Assembly (NCBI RefSeq): GCF_001618865.1
Contig: NZ_CP015136.1
Coordinates: 2,391,001 to 2,455,000, forward strand
Direction: 5' to 3'
Origin: Luteitalea pratensis
GTDB lineage: Bacteria > Acidobacteriota > Vicinamibacteria > Vicinamibacterales > Vicinamibacteraceae
Length of the DNA: 64,000 nt
A program made the translations under genes and the position numbers. The first letter of the stretch is position 1; each line of letters begins with the position of its first letter. Positions 28,243 through 36,553 of this stretch are shown one piece after another. The notes under the pieces are model-generated. The model had not been told where the DNA came from. It worked only from the letters and a program-made list of their open reading frames with translations, and made no database searches.

Positions 28243-30138
28243 ATGTCAGGCGAGTCCGCTCCCGCCGCCCAGCCCCCCGTACCACCCGGCGACGTGGTTA
28301 CCTTGCTCCTGAAGGAGCAGATGGTGACTGACGCCCAGGTGCGCCACGCAGAGCGGGTGCAGGGCAAGCTCGAGACACCCCGCAGCCTCCTCACGGTCCT
28401 CCAGGACCTCCAGATCGTTTCGGCGGACCAGATCCGGCAGGCCGTCAGGGCCAACCCGCAGTCGATGCGGCTCGGCGACCTCCTGATCGACCTCGGCCAC
28501 CTGCGCGAATCCGACCTGCGCGCGGCACTGGCGGCGCAGCAGGCCGCCGGCGGCAAGAAGCGCCTCGGCGAGATCCTCGTCGAGAGCCGGGTGATGTCGG
28601 AGCACCGGCTGACGGAGGTGCTCGCGGACCTCCTGGGACTGCCGCTGCTCGAACCCCGTGTCGCCGACATCGATCGGGTCCTGCTTGCGCGGATGAACCT
28701 GCGGCGGGCGCAGGAATGCGCACTGATCCCGGTGTCGCAGGCCGGTGGCCGCGTCACCGTGGCCTTTGCCGACCCGCTGGACGCGACCCACCGCATGGCC
28801 GCCGAGCAGATGTTCGGCGGAAACGTGGTTCCGGCGATCGCGCGGCGATCGCTCGTGGTCGAGGCACTTGCCGCATTCGAGCGCGGGTTACGCGCCAACG
28901 CGGTGCCGACCGAGCACACCGCGATGCAGATCGTCGTGGACCTCATTCGCGAGGCCCTCGAGACCGGCACGAGCGACATCCACATCGAGCCGCTGCAGGC
29001 GGGTCTCCGCGTGCGGTTCCGCCTCGACGGCGTCATGGTGGAGCACCGCACGATCGATCGCGACCTCGGCACCGCCGTCGTCAGCCGCATCAAGGTGCTC
29101 GCCGGAGCCGACATCGCGGAACGCCGGCGACACCAGGATGGCCGCATCAAGTTCGAGGATCCGGAGACCGGCGCCGTAGCCGATATCCGGGCTTCCTTCT
29201 ACGTGACGATCCACGGCGAGAAGGTGGTGCTTCGGCTGCTGAACCGGAAGACCGAGTTGATCAGCATCCGCGACATCGGGATGGGGCCGCGCATGCTCGA
29301 ACGCTTCGTCGCCGACGCGCTCGAAGTACCGACCGGCGTCGTGATCATCACGGGCCCGACCGGCTCGGGCAAGACGACGACGCTGTACAGCGCCGTCGAT
29401 CACCTGAACACGCCCGACACCTCCATTGTCACGGCAGAAGATCCGGTCGAGTACGTCGTCGACGGCATCGCGCAGTGCTCGATCAACGCCAAGATCAATC
29501 GCACCTTCGAGGAGACGCTGCGCCACATCGTCCGGCAGGACCCGGACGTGATCGTGCTCGGGGAGATGCGCGATCGGTTCTCGGCCGACACCGCCATCCA
29601 GGCGGCCCTGACCGGACACAAGGTGCTGACGACGTTCCATACCGAGGACGCCATCGGCGGGCTGCTGCGCCTGCTGAACATGAACATCGAGGCGTTCCTG
29701 ATCTCGTCGACGGTCGTGTCGGTGGTCGCGCAGCGACTGTTGCGACGCGTCTGCGCGCACTGCGCCGAGCCGTACACACCGACGGCCAGTGAGATCCGTC
29801 GCCTCGGCGTGTCGCCGCAGGACCTGGATGGCGCGACGTTCACTTTCGGCAGGGGCTGCAGCGCGTGCCGGTACACGGGCTATCGCGGGCGCATCTGCGT
29901 GTTCGAGCTGCTCGTCCTCAACGAACTCGTCAAGGACGCGATCCTGAACCGGCGCACGTCGTACGAGATCCGGCGCATCAGTGTCGAGACCTCGGGGCTG
30001 GTCGCGCTCGTCGAGGACGGCCTGTACAAGGCGTCGTACGGGATGACGACGATCCAGGAAGTGTTGCGGCACCTGCCGCGTGTGGTGAAGCCGCGGCCGG
30101 TCGAGGAGATCCGGCGGCTGCTCGGGAGCCTGTCGTGA
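28243..30138 (+). CDS. PilB/GspE-type secretion or pilus ATPase
   Basis: The 631-residue protein has two N-terminal MshEN/T2SSE_N-type segments (about 17-70 and 76-140; RLGEILVESRVMSEHRLTEVLADLLGLPL) that in relatives bind c-di-GMP or platform proteins. The ATPase core has Walker A GPTGSGKTT (371-379), the Asp box, Walker B VIVLGEMRD near 437-444 and the His box. A zinc knuckle is formed by Cys504, Cys507, Cys539 and Cys542. It should power type IV pilus extension or type II secretion from the cytoplasm. No other pilus or secretion genes are in the window, so it is an isolated copy. Its TGA shares one base with the ATG of the HDOD gene. Confidence 0.93.
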   Translation: MSGESAPAAQPPVPPGDVVTLLLKEQMVTDAQVRHAERVQGKLETPRSLLTVLQDLQIVSADQIRQAVRANPQSMRLGDLLIDLGHLRESDLRAALAAQQAAGGKKRLGEILVESRVMSEHRLTEVLADLLGLPLLEPRVADIDRVLLARMNLRRAQECALIPVSQAGGRVTVAFADPLDATHRMAAEQMFGGNVVPAIARRSLVVEALAAFERGLRANAVPTEHTAMQIVVDLIREALETGTSDIHIEPLQAGLRVRFRLDGVMVEHRTIDRDLGTAVVSRIKVLAGADIAERRRHQDGRIKFEDPETGAVADIRASFYVTIHGEKVVLRLLNRKTELISIRDIGMGPRMLERFVADALEVPTGVVIITGPTGSGKTTTLYSAVDHLNTPDTSIVTAEDPVEYVVDGIAQCSINAKINRTFEETLRHIVRQDPDVIVLGEMRDRFSADTAIQAALTGHKVLTTFHTEDAIGGLLRLLNMNIEAFLISSTVVSVVAQRLLRRVCAHCAEPYTPTASEIRRLGVSPQDLDGATFTFGRGCSACRYTGYRGRICVFELLVLNELVKDAILNRRTSYEIRRISVETSGLVALVEDGLYKASYGMTTIQEVLRHLPRVVKPRPVEEIRRLLGSLS

Positions 30139-30980
30139 TGCATTCGCGGTCCCTGATCGATGTCCTCGGCGACGAACTCGCTCGAAACGACCTGCAGCTG
30201 CCCGTCTACCCCGCGATCGCGACGAGGATTCAAGCCCTCGCGGCCTCTGGAACCGGCACGTCCGATCAGTTCGAGATGCTGCTCGCGCACGACCCGGCGA
30301 TTGCGTCCCAGGTGCTGCGCACGGCCAACTCGGCCTTTTACGCCGGCCTCAGTTCGGTGGCGACGATTCGGGCCGCGGTGATGCGGCTCGGCCTCGACCA
30401 GCTGGTGTCGCTGGCCGTGGCCTGCGCGCAGAAGGGCCAGTTCACGGGCCAGGATCCGCAGATCCAGCGGCTGATGTCGCAGCTGTGGCAGCACTCGGTG
30501 GCGGTCGCGTTCGGATCGCGCTGGCTGGCCGAGCGGTCGGGCTATCGCTCGCTGGCGGGCGAGTGCTTCATGGCCGGGCTCTTCCACGACATCGGCAAGC
30601 TCCTGATCCTGAAGGTGCTCGACGACCTGCGCCGCAGGGGCGAATGGACACTCGAGTTGCCACCGTCGCTCGTCCAGGAACTGCTGACCTCACTGCACGC
30701 CGAGCAAGGTGCCCGCCTCATCCAGCAATGGAATCTGTCGCCGCTCTACGCCGATGTGGCCCGGCGGCACGGAATGCCCTCCATCGGCGAGGCCAATCCG
30801 GTGCACCTCGTTGTCCGACTTGTGAACAACGCGTGTACGAAGCTCGGGATCAATCTGTACAGGCAGGACGGCATTGCGCTCACCGCATCGCTGGAGGCGG
30901 CGGCCCTCGGGCTGAAGGAAGTGGTCATCGCGGAACTCGAGATCATGCTCGAGGACGGGATGCAGACCCTCGCCGCCTGA
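30138..30980 (+). CDS. HDOD-domain signalling protein
   Basis: The start at 30138 gives 280 residues. Residues about 10-210 form an HDOD domain: LPVYPAIATRIQALAA, LLAHDPAIASQVLRTANSAFYAG, SVATIRAAVMRLGLDQL, and GLFHDIGKLLILKVL, which keeps the HD pair that HDOD proteins often lose. The remaining C-terminal helices end in ELEIMLEDGMQTLAA. HDOD proteins act in signalling, often in motility and c-di-GMP networks. Coupling to the PilB-like gene by a TGATG junction suggests the protein adjusts that ATPase's activity or localisation. That link is inference from gene order. Confidence 0.9.
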   Translation: MHSRSLIDVLGDELARNDLQLPVYPAIATRIQALAASGTGTSDQFEMLLAHDPAIASQVLRTANSAFYAGLSSVATIRAAVMRLGLDQLVSLAVACAQKGQFTGQDPQIQRLMSQLWQHSVAVAFGSRWLAERSGYRSLAGECFMAGLFHDIGKLLILKVLDDLRRRGEWTLELPPSLVQELLTSLHAEQGARLIQQWNLSPLYADVARRHGMPSIGEANPVHLVVRLVNNACTKLGINLYRQDGIALTASLEAAALGLKEVVIAELEIMLEDGMQTLAA

Positions 30981-31096
30981 CCGGCACGCAGGGCGACACC
31001 TGTAGCGACATCGGGCGCGCCCCGTGGCGGGCCATCGCAAGAGGGCCAGCAGAGTCAGGCAGCGGCCCGCGGCATCCTCGTTGCACGTGGAGCCGT

Positions 31097-31600
31097 ATGC
31101 AGCCCCCTTCGCCGAGACCGCCGGCGCCTGGCTTCAAGCTCGAGCAGAAGCCCCGACAGCACTCCACCTCCACGCATCACCCGCAGGAGCCCGCCGACAC
31201 GGCCCTCGAGGGCGCGGCCGGCGCCGCGGCGCACCTTGTCGGCACGTGCGACGAGTGCCTGGTGAAGGCGTGGGCCGAACATCACGGCGCCGAGCCCGCG
31301 ACCGGTGAGGCCACGGCGAGCGGACCGGCCACAGTGGTCGTCAACGATCAGGGCTCGGGGTTGCGCTTCAATTTCCCGGGCGCCTCGCGATTTCGCGCCG
31401 TGACATGGGAGGAGTGGCTGGCGCATCTCGCCGGCGCCAGGCTGGTGTTCGTGTTCGAGATCGCGCCGCCGGCCGGCACACAGGTCGGCGCCCGCTTCGG
31501 GGGGGCGTTCTACAGGGTGCTGTCGAGGCGCGACTGGGGCAACCGGCCGTTGGCGACGCTGGACGCCGGTGCCAGCGGCGCCGCTCAGGCCAGCGAATAG
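31097..31600 (+). CDS. Hypothetical protein
   Basis: I do not recognise this 167-residue protein. The N-terminal 55 residues are Pro/His/Gln-rich and probably disordered. It then has a TCDECLVKAWAEHH stretch with two close cysteines and histidines that could bind metal, and a C-terminal region reading FNFPGASRFRAVTWEEWLAHLAGARLVFVFE. Codon choice is strongly GC-ending and continues unbroken, which supports a real gene. Its last 16 bases overlap the 3' end of the convergent DUF4112 gene. No Shine-Dalgarno sequence is visible, and the 116 bases between it and the HDOD gene hold nothing I can identify. Confidence 0.55.
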   Translation: MQPPSPRPPAPGFKLEQKPRQHSTSTHHPQEPADTALEGAAGAAAHLVGTCDECLVKAWAEHHGAEPATGEATASGPATVVVNDQGSGLRFNFPGASRFRAVTWEEWLAHLAGARLVFVFEIAPPAGTQVGARFGGAFYRVLSRRDWGNRPLATLDAGASGAAQASE

Positions 31601-32064
31601 AGCCACGCGGCGACCCACACGGCCAGCGCCACGGGAATCGCCGCCGCGGCCAACAGCAGCAGGATGCAGCCCCACACGAACAGCGCGTCGAAGCGCGAGT
31701 GCGGCACGCCCGGCCGGGCGTGCCGATCCAGCAACCGCATGTTCCAGGTGTTGGCCTTCCAGAAGATGTCGGCGACGTTGCCGAGCCCCGGCACCAGGCC
31801 GAGCAGTGCATCGACCATCGCGTTGATCACCATCCGGGCCTGCACGATGGCCGGCACCCGCATCCGGTAGGCCTGGATCAGCAGCAGCGTCCCGAACAGT
31901 GGGCTGCTCAACTCGCCGATGCCGGGGATCAACCCGACGATGACGTCCCAACCGAAGCGGATGTTGGTGCCCGGAATGCGGAACGCCTGATCGAGCAGTT
32001 CGCTCCAGCGCCGCAGGCGCTCGAGGTGCGCATCGTCCATCTGCCGCGGCGGCGGGAGGGCCAT
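31585..32064 (-). CDS. DUF4112 membrane protein
   Basis: This 159-residue protein has the DUF4112 pattern: LLDQAFRIPGTNIRFGWDVIVGLIPGIGELSS, then ARMVINAMVDALLGLVPGLGNVADIFWKANTWNMRLL, and a C-terminal hydrophobic tail of two segments (CILLLLAAAAIPVALAVWVAAWL). The paired LIPGIG and LVPGLG loops are typical of the family. The role of DUF4112 proteins is not established. The C-terminus overlaps the convergent hypothetical gene by 16 bases. Upstream of its start the region is filled with a long-form hairpin and arrays, so no promoter is identified. Confidence 0.88.
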   Translation of the reverse strand: MALPPPRQMDDAHLERLRRWSELLDQAFRIPGTNIRFGWDVIVGLIPGIGELSSPLFGTLLLIQAYRMRVPAIVQARMVINAMVDALLGLVPGLGNVADIFWKANTWNMRLLDRHARPGVPHSRFDALFVWGCILLLLAAAAIPVALAVWVAAWLYSLA

Positions 32065-32090
32065 GCCGCGAGTGTACGCGGCACGGCAAA

Positions 32091-32323
32091 CGCCGGGCTG
32101 GCCGCCTCCGCCAAGGCTTCAGCGCCCAGGGGACAGCCCGGCGCGACCCTCGCGATCCGCGATTCCCGACTCCCGACTCCGGAATTCCCGATCGGGCCTC
32201 CCGTCGACCAAGGTCGACGGCTACGAAGAAAACGCCGAACGTCGAACGCCGAACGCTGTTCCCTGTCGACCAAGGTCGACAGCTACACCAGAGTTGAGTG
32301 TAGGCGTCGAGCTTGCTCGACGC
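32091..32323. repeat. Long hairpin, three REP-like hairpins and arrays
   Basis: CGCCGGGCTG (32091-32100) pairs with 32134-32143 around the inner TTCGCCAAGG-type hairpin shared by the long-form REPs. CGACTCC units lie at 32160-32190, CCGTCGACC-AA-GGTCGACGG-CTAC at 32201-32224, GAACGCC units at 32230-32257, CTGTCGACC-AA-GGTCGACAG-CTAC at 32263-32286 and GTAG-GCGTCGAGC-TT-GCTCGACGC at 32300-32323. Confidence 0.85.
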
Positions 32324-32335
32324 TGTCGCCGCGCG

Positions 32336-32363
32336 CATCACCAGCGTGTCTATACTGGTGATG
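32336..32363 (+). promoter_or_regulatory. 9-bp inverted repeat over the promoter of the copper-region first gene
   Basis: CATCACCAG and CTGGTGATG are perfect inverted copies separated by ten bases. TATACT (32351-32356) lies across the spacer and right arm, followed by seven bases and the ATG at 32364. This is the geometry expected of a repressor site over a -10 element of a leaderless transcript. The regulator is unknown; a metal-responsive one would fit the copper genes downstream. Confidence 0.5.
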
Positions 32364-32807
32364 ATGTCTGCCTGGGGTCGTGTCGGGGCGGGACTCGTGC
32401 TCCTCCTGACCATGCTCGTGTCGCCGATGGCACCGGTGCTTTGCGCGCTGTCGTGTCCTGATCTGGGCACCACGAGGCATGGCCTGGCCGCAGGCCGCCC
32501 TCGCGCCCCACAAGCGCAGTCTGCTACTCCGTGCCACGACAACGTGGCATCTGCGCCGGACCGCCGAGTCCCTCCCACGTCAGCCCTCTTCGATAGCGCG
32601 GCGTGGCATCAGTGCCAGCACCCTGCGGCACTGACCTCGCCGGGCGTATCCGAAGGCCCCCGGCTGTCGCAGCCGATGGCGGCCACCTCCGTGGCCCCGT
32701 ACGTGTCAGAGTCGACGAGTCCAGGGCGACCAGCCCCGTTGACTCGCCCGGTACGGACGCAGACGTCAAGGCACGTCTCCGGCTTCTCCCTCGCGCTGCG
32801 GATCTGA
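32364..32807 (+). CDS. Small exported protein, first gene of the copper region
   Basis: I do not recognise the family of this 147-residue protein. It has a signal peptide (GLVLLLTMLVSPMAPVLCA), then mature sequence with cysteines and histidines (LCALSCPD, PCHDN, WHQCQHPAA) that could coordinate copper or form disulfides, and a low-complexity Ser/Thr/Pro-rich remainder. It precedes a CopA-like oxidase and a CopB-like protein in the same direction, with 107 bases before copA, so it may be the first gene of a copper-response unit. I chose the ATG at 32364 over 32361 because TATACT is seven bases upstream of it. Confidence 0.6.
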   Translation: MSAWGRVGAGLVLLLTMLVSPMAPVLCALSCPDLGTTRHGLAAGRPRAPQAQSATPCHDNVASAPDRRVPPTSALFDSAAWHQCQHPAALTSPGVSEGPRLSQPMAATSVAPYVSESTSPGRPAPLTRPVRTQTSRHVSGFSLALRI

Positions 32808-32914
32808 TCGCTTCCAGCGGTTCCTGTATGTCCCGGGCGCACGCGTGTTTCGCGAGCAGCGCGAGCGTAACCGCGTGTCCGATCCGCGGCTGGCCGAACT
32901 GGAGAGCATTCGTC

Positions 32915-34903
32915 ATGAGCCCGGAGCACCGAGCACTTGCCTCGCAACAACTGTCACGCCGCACGTTCGTACGCGGCCTCGCCGCCGGCGGCGTCGTCGC
33001 CGCGGCGGGGGCGCTGCGCGCGCCGACGTCTGCCTGGGGCATGGCCTCACCGGCCAGCGCCGCCGTGCCGCCGCAGGTGTTGCAGGGGCGTGACTTCGAT
33101 CTCGAGATTGGTCGGTCGCGTGTCGACTTCACGGGCGCCCAACGCTCTGCGATCACCGTCAACGGCTCGCTGCCCGCGCCGCTGCTGCAGTGGCGCCAGG
33201 GCGACGTGGTCACCATGCGCGTTCGCAACACGCTCGACGAGGTCGCCTCGATTCACTGGCACGGGCTCGTCCTGCCGGCGAACATGGACGGCGTCCCCGG
33301 CCTCAGCTTCGACGGCATCCCCGCGGGCGGCGGCTATACGTATCGATTCCCCGTCCTGCAGGCGGGCACGTACTGGTATCACAGCCACTCGGGCTTTCAG
33401 GAGCAGCAGGGACTCTACGGGCCGATCGTCATCCACCCACGAGATCCCGACCCCGTCTCCTACGACCGCGAGCACGTGCTGCTGCTCACCGACTGGACCG
33501 ACGAGGACGCGCGGCGCGTCTTTCGCAAGCTGAAGAAGGAATCGACCTACTACAACTGGCGCCAGCGCACGCTGGTCGATCTCGTTGGCGACCTGCGCGA
33601 CAAGGGCTGGTCCGAGACGATGGCGGACCGCGTGGCGTGGGGACAGATGCGGATGAGTGCCGGCGATCTCGCCGACGTGACCGGCTCCACCTACACGTAC
33701 CTGCTGAACGGTACCGCGCCGGCGGGCAACTGGACCGGCCTGTTCAAGCCAGGCGAGCGGGTGCGGCTGCGCGTCATCAACGGATCGGCGATGTCGTACT
33801 TCGACGTGCGCATTCCGGGCCTGACGCTGACCGTCGTCGCTGCCGACGGCATGCCCGTGCGCCCGGTGACCGTCGATGAATTCCGCATCGCGGTCGCCGA
33901 AACCTACGACGTGATCGTCGAGCCCTCAGGCCAGGACGCCTACGCGATCGTCGCGCAGGCCATGGATCGCACGGGCATGGCCTGCGGCACGCTCGCCGTT
34001 CGTCCCGGGCTGCAGGCCAGCGTCCCTGCACTCGATCCCCGTCCGGTGCTCACAGTGGGCGACATGGGACACGGGGGGCATCAAGGGACTGGGACGAACG
34101 CTGAACGCCGAACGCCGAACGCCGAAGCAAACGTCGAACGCCGAACGCCGAACGTCGACCCGCATGCGGGCCACACGATGCCGGCCCAGGGCGCGCCCGT
34201 CGAAGCAAACGTCCGAACGCCGAACCCAGTGCAGGATCACAGGAACTCAGGAACGCAGGAAAACAAGGCGCCCGACGCTGCCGCGAAGGCCGATGCGAAC
34301 GTTGACCCACACGCGGGACATGGAGCGCCGAAGCCCGACCAGCACGGTGGGCACGCGGCGATGACGATGCAGGCGCATCCCGCGAGCGAGCAGGGCAATC
34401 CGCTCGTCGACATGCAGACGATGCTGCCGGTGTCGCGCCTCGACGATCCGGGCATCGGCTTGCGTGACAACGGCCGTCGGGTGCTCACCTACGGCGATCT
34501 GCGCAGCACCTTCGAGGACCCGGACGGACGCCAGCCGACAAGGACCATCGAACTGCACCTGACCGGCCACATGGAGCGTTTCGCGTGGTCGTTCAACGGG
34601 CAGAAATTCTCCGACGCCGAACCGATCCGGCTCACCTACGGCGAGCGCGTGCGCGTCGTGCTCGTCAACGACACGATGATGACGCATCCGATCCACCTGC
34701 ACGGCATGTGGAGCGACCTCGAGGACGACGAGGGGCAGTTCATGGTGCGCAAGCACACCATCGACATGCCACCGGGCACGCGGCGCACGTATCGCGTCAC
34801 CGCCGACGCGTTGGGCCGGTGGGCGTATCACTGCCACATGTTGTTCCACATGGAAGCCGGGATGATGCGAGAGGTGCACGTGGTGGAGGGCGGCCAGTCA
34901 TGA
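32915..34903 (+). CDS. copA: CopA-type multicopper oxidase
   Basis: The start at 32915 gives 662 residues with a twin-arginine signal (SRRTFVRGLAAGG), suiting an enzyme exported with copper bound. Three cupredoxin domains carry the usual copper ligands: HWHG (His114, His116), HSH (His156, His158), HPIHLHG near 595 and the C-terminal HCHMLFHMEAGM with type 1 Cys640. CopA proteins oxidise or sequester periplasmic Cu(I) in copper resistance. Between domains 2 and 3 a His/Met-rich linker (DPHAGHTM, DPHAGHG, DQHGGHAAM) is interrupted by translated repeat arrays (residues about 394-452, reading NAERRTPNAE). The gene overlaps copB by four bases. GGAGAG precedes the start. Confidence 0.93.
   Translation: MSPEHRALASQQLSRRTFVRGLAAGGVVAAAGALRAPTSAWGMASPASAAVPPQVLQGRDFDLEIGRSRVDFTGAQRSAITVNGSLPAPLLQWRQGDVVTMRVRNTLDEVASIHWHGLVLPANMDGVPGLSFDGIPAGGGYTYRFPVLQAGTYWYHSHSGFQEQQGLYGPIVIHPRDPDPVSYDREHVLLLTDWTDEDARRVFRKLKKESTYYNWRQRTLVDLVGDLRDKGWSETMADRVAWGQMRMSAGDLADVTGSTYTYLLNGTAPAGNWTGLFKPGERVRLRVINGSAMSYFDVRIPGLTLTVVAADGMPVRPVTVDEFRIAVAETYDVIVEPSGQDAYAIVAQAMDRTGMACGTLAVRPGLQASVPALDPRPVLTVGDMGHGGHQGTGTNAERRTPNAEANVERRTPNVDPHAGHTMPAQGAPVEANVRTPNPVQDHRNSGTQENKAPDAAAKADANVDPHAGHGAPKPDQHGGHAAMTMQAHPASEQGNPLVDMQTMLPVSRLDDPGIGLRDNGRRVLTYGDLRSTFEDPDGRQPTRTIELHLTGHMERFAWSFNGQKFSDAEPIRLTYGERVRVVLVNDTMMTHPIHLHGMWSDLEDDEGQFMVRKHTIDMPPGTRRTYRVTADALGRWAYHCHMLFHMEAGMMREVHVVEGGQS
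34094..34268. repeat. Period-7 and period-8 arrays inside copA
   Basis: GAACGCC/GAACGTC units lie at about 34094-34160 and 34212-34230, and AGGAACTC/AGGAACGC 8-base units at about 34236-34268. They are the same families as the intergenic arrays. All are read in frame within the disordered linker. Confidence 0.85.
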
Positions 34904-35871
34904 CCGTCGCCCGCCCGCTCGCGGCGATGTCGCTCTGCCTTGTGCTGGCGGGCATCGCACGGGCACAGGATCAGGACCACAGGAGCTCAGGATCCCAGGA
35001 ACACAAGGCAGAGACCGCAGGTCAGGACCGCAGGAATTCAGGAGGCCAGGAGCTCAGGAGCGCAGGAGCGCAGGAGCGCAGGAAGCACACCGCAGAAGCA
35101 GACGACGACCGACCTGCGCCGAGGGGGCACATCGAATCGGCGCCGCCGCCGGCCAGCGTAATCGTGCCGCCCTGGATCCCTGACGTCAGCGACGAGATGC
35201 GTCGCGCGGCGTTTCCGGACGTCCAGGGCCATGCGGCCCACGATCAGCGGATCAACGGCTTCGTGCTGTTCGATCAGCTCGAATGGCGTGCCGGCAATGG
35301 GCCAGGCTCGCTGTCGTGGAGCAACACGGGATGGGTCGGCGGCGACATCAATCGCGTGTGGTTCCGGACCGAGGGCGATGGCGTGGGCAGCGGCATGGAC
35401 GCGGCCCGCGTGCACCTGCTGTACGGTCGAGCCGTGGCGCGCTGGTGGAACGTGGTTGCCGGTGTCCGCCAGGATCTCCAGCCCGGCGCGCAAACATGGC
35501 TGGCCGTCGGCGTGCAGGGCCTGGCGCCCGGCTTCTTCGACGTCGAGGCAACCGCGTATCTGTCCGATGAGGGCCAGACAGCGGCCCACGTCGAGGTCGG
35601 CTACGACGTGTTGATCACCAACCGGTGGGTGTTGCAGCCGGTGATGGAGATGGACGTGTACGGGAAGCCGAACGCGTCGATTGGCGTCGGCAGCGGCCTG
35701 AGCACGGGCGAGGCCGGCATCCGCCTGCGCTACCAGTTCACCCGCGAGTTCGCCCCGTATGTCGGCGTGTCGTGGCTGCGGGCGTTCGGTGGCACCGCGG
35801 ACCTGGACCACGACGCGGACGTGCCCAATGGGGCGCCGCGCCTGGTCACGGGCGTGCGTGTCTGGTTCTGA
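34900..35871 (+). CDS. copB: CopB-type copper resistance outer-membrane protein
   Basis: This 323-residue protein has a Sec signal (PLAAMSLCLVLAGIARAQ). Residues about 22-75 are a charged, low-complexity stretch written in 8-base repeats. The rest is a CopB/PcoB beta-barrel: GFVLFDQLEWRAGNG, VWFRTEGDG, LLYGRAVARWWNVVAGVRQD, FFDVEATAYLSDEGQTAAHVEVGYDVLITNRWVLQPVMEMD, and a C-terminal aromatic residue (RVWF) typical of outer-membrane barrels. In characterised systems CopB works with CopA to hold or expel copper. The ATG overlaps the copA TGA. It converges on the DUF4136 gene with no intergenic bases. Confidence 0.92.
   Translation: MTVARPLAAMSLCLVLAGIARAQDQDHRSSGSQEHKAETAGQDRRNSGGQELRSAGAQERRKHTAEADDDRPAPRGHIESAPPPASVIVPPWIPDVSDEMRRAAFPDVQGHAAHDQRINGFVLFDQLEWRAGNGPGSLSWSNTGWVGGDINRVWFRTEGDGVGSGMDAARVHLLYGRAVARWWNVVAGVRQDLQPGAQTWLAVGVQGLAPGFFDVEATAYLSDEGQTAAHVEVGYDVLITNRWVLQPVMEMDVYGKPNASIGVGSGLSTGEAGIRLRYQFTREFAPYVGVSWLRAFGGTADLDHDADVPNGAPRLVTGVRVWF
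34964..35085. repeat. Period-8 array inside copB
   Basis: Units such as AGGACCAC, AGGAGCTC, AGGATCCC, AGGAATTC and AGGAGCGC repeat with an 8-base period and encode residues about 22-62 (HRSSGSQEHK, AGAQERRK). The array starts directly after the signal-peptide codons. Confidence 0.85.
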
Positions 35872-36453
35872 CTACTTCGTCGGCAGCTTCTTGAACAGGT
35901 CGCCGATCGCGTCCGAGATGGACGCGTTGCGCTGCGCATCGCTCCGCTCGAGGTTGATATTGGCCTGGATCATCCCGCGCCAGACCACGAGCTTGCGCGA
36001 TTGCGAGTAGAGGTCGATGACGAGCGAGCCTCGCTCCGCGATGCTGTACGACGTTGCCACGCCCTGGAACGGCGGCAGTCCCCATTCCATCGTCGGCGCC
36101 ATGAACTGGCCCATCTTCTGCGAGGCGACATCGGGTCCGATCAGGATGTAGTAGGTCGCCTTGATGTCGGCTGTCTCGAGCGGGGCCGGGGTGTACTTGC
36201 GGGCCGCGAGCTCGCGGTTGACCGAACTGACGATGGTGGGATCCCACATCAGACGCCACCGGTCGGGGTTGTTCTCGGCGACCTGCAGCATCTTGATTTC
36301 GCCCGTCGGCGCCGTCCACGCGTAGGTGAAGGGTCCCGCGAACGAGAATTTCTCGTTGATGTTGACCGAGATCTTGGCCTTGGCCGCCATCACCAGCGGA
36401 GTGGCGATCGCCACCATTCCCAGCGCCACCAGCAATCGCACGCTACGCATCAT
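35872..36453 (-). CDS. DUF4136 protein, exported
   Basis: The start at 36453 (MMRSV) gives 193 residues with a signal peptide (LLVALGMVAIATPLVMAA). The mature part reads like DUF4136: INEKFSFAGPFTYAWT near 25, ATYYILIGPDV near 100, YSIAERGSLVIDLYSQSRKLVVWRGMIQA near 150 and a C-terminal AIGDLFKKLPTK. DUF4136 members are small envelope proteins, usually lipoproteins; here no lipobox cysteine is present. An in-frame Met further upstream (36489) lies in an array and is not credible. The stop codon abuts the copB stop on the other strand. Confidence 0.87.
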   Translation of the reverse strand: MMRSVRLLVALGMVAIATPLVMAAKAKISVNINEKFSFAGPFTYAWTAPTGEIKMLQVAENNPDRWRLMWDPTIVSSVNRELAARKYTPAPLETADIKATYYILIGPDVASQKMGQFMAPTMEWGLPPFQGVATSYSIAERGSLVIDLYSQSRKLVVWRGMIQANINLERSDAQRNASISDAIGDLFKKLPTK

Positions 36454-36464
36454 TCCCTGCCTCG

Positions 36465-36525
36465 ATTCCCGATTCCCGATTCCCGGCACCCGGTACCCGG
36501 TACCCGGTACCCGGCACCCGGCTCT
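36465..36525. repeat. Period-7 arrays (CGATTCC, then GGTACCC units)
   Basis: CGATTCC units pass into CGGCACC/CGGTACC units without loss of phase, between the DUF4136 gene and the propeller gene. Confidence 0.8.
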
Positions 36526-36553
36526 TCCCCGCTATTTGACCACGGCCGCGCTC

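Noticed and set aside
28032-29150. N-terminal extension of the sugar-dehydrogenase-like gene
   Set aside because: It is antisense to the PilB-like gene; a signal peptide begins at the internal ATG at 28031.
32603-32914. Upstream extension of copA
   Set aside because: It overlaps the preceding gene in another frame; the Tat signal starts at 32915 after a GGAGAG site.
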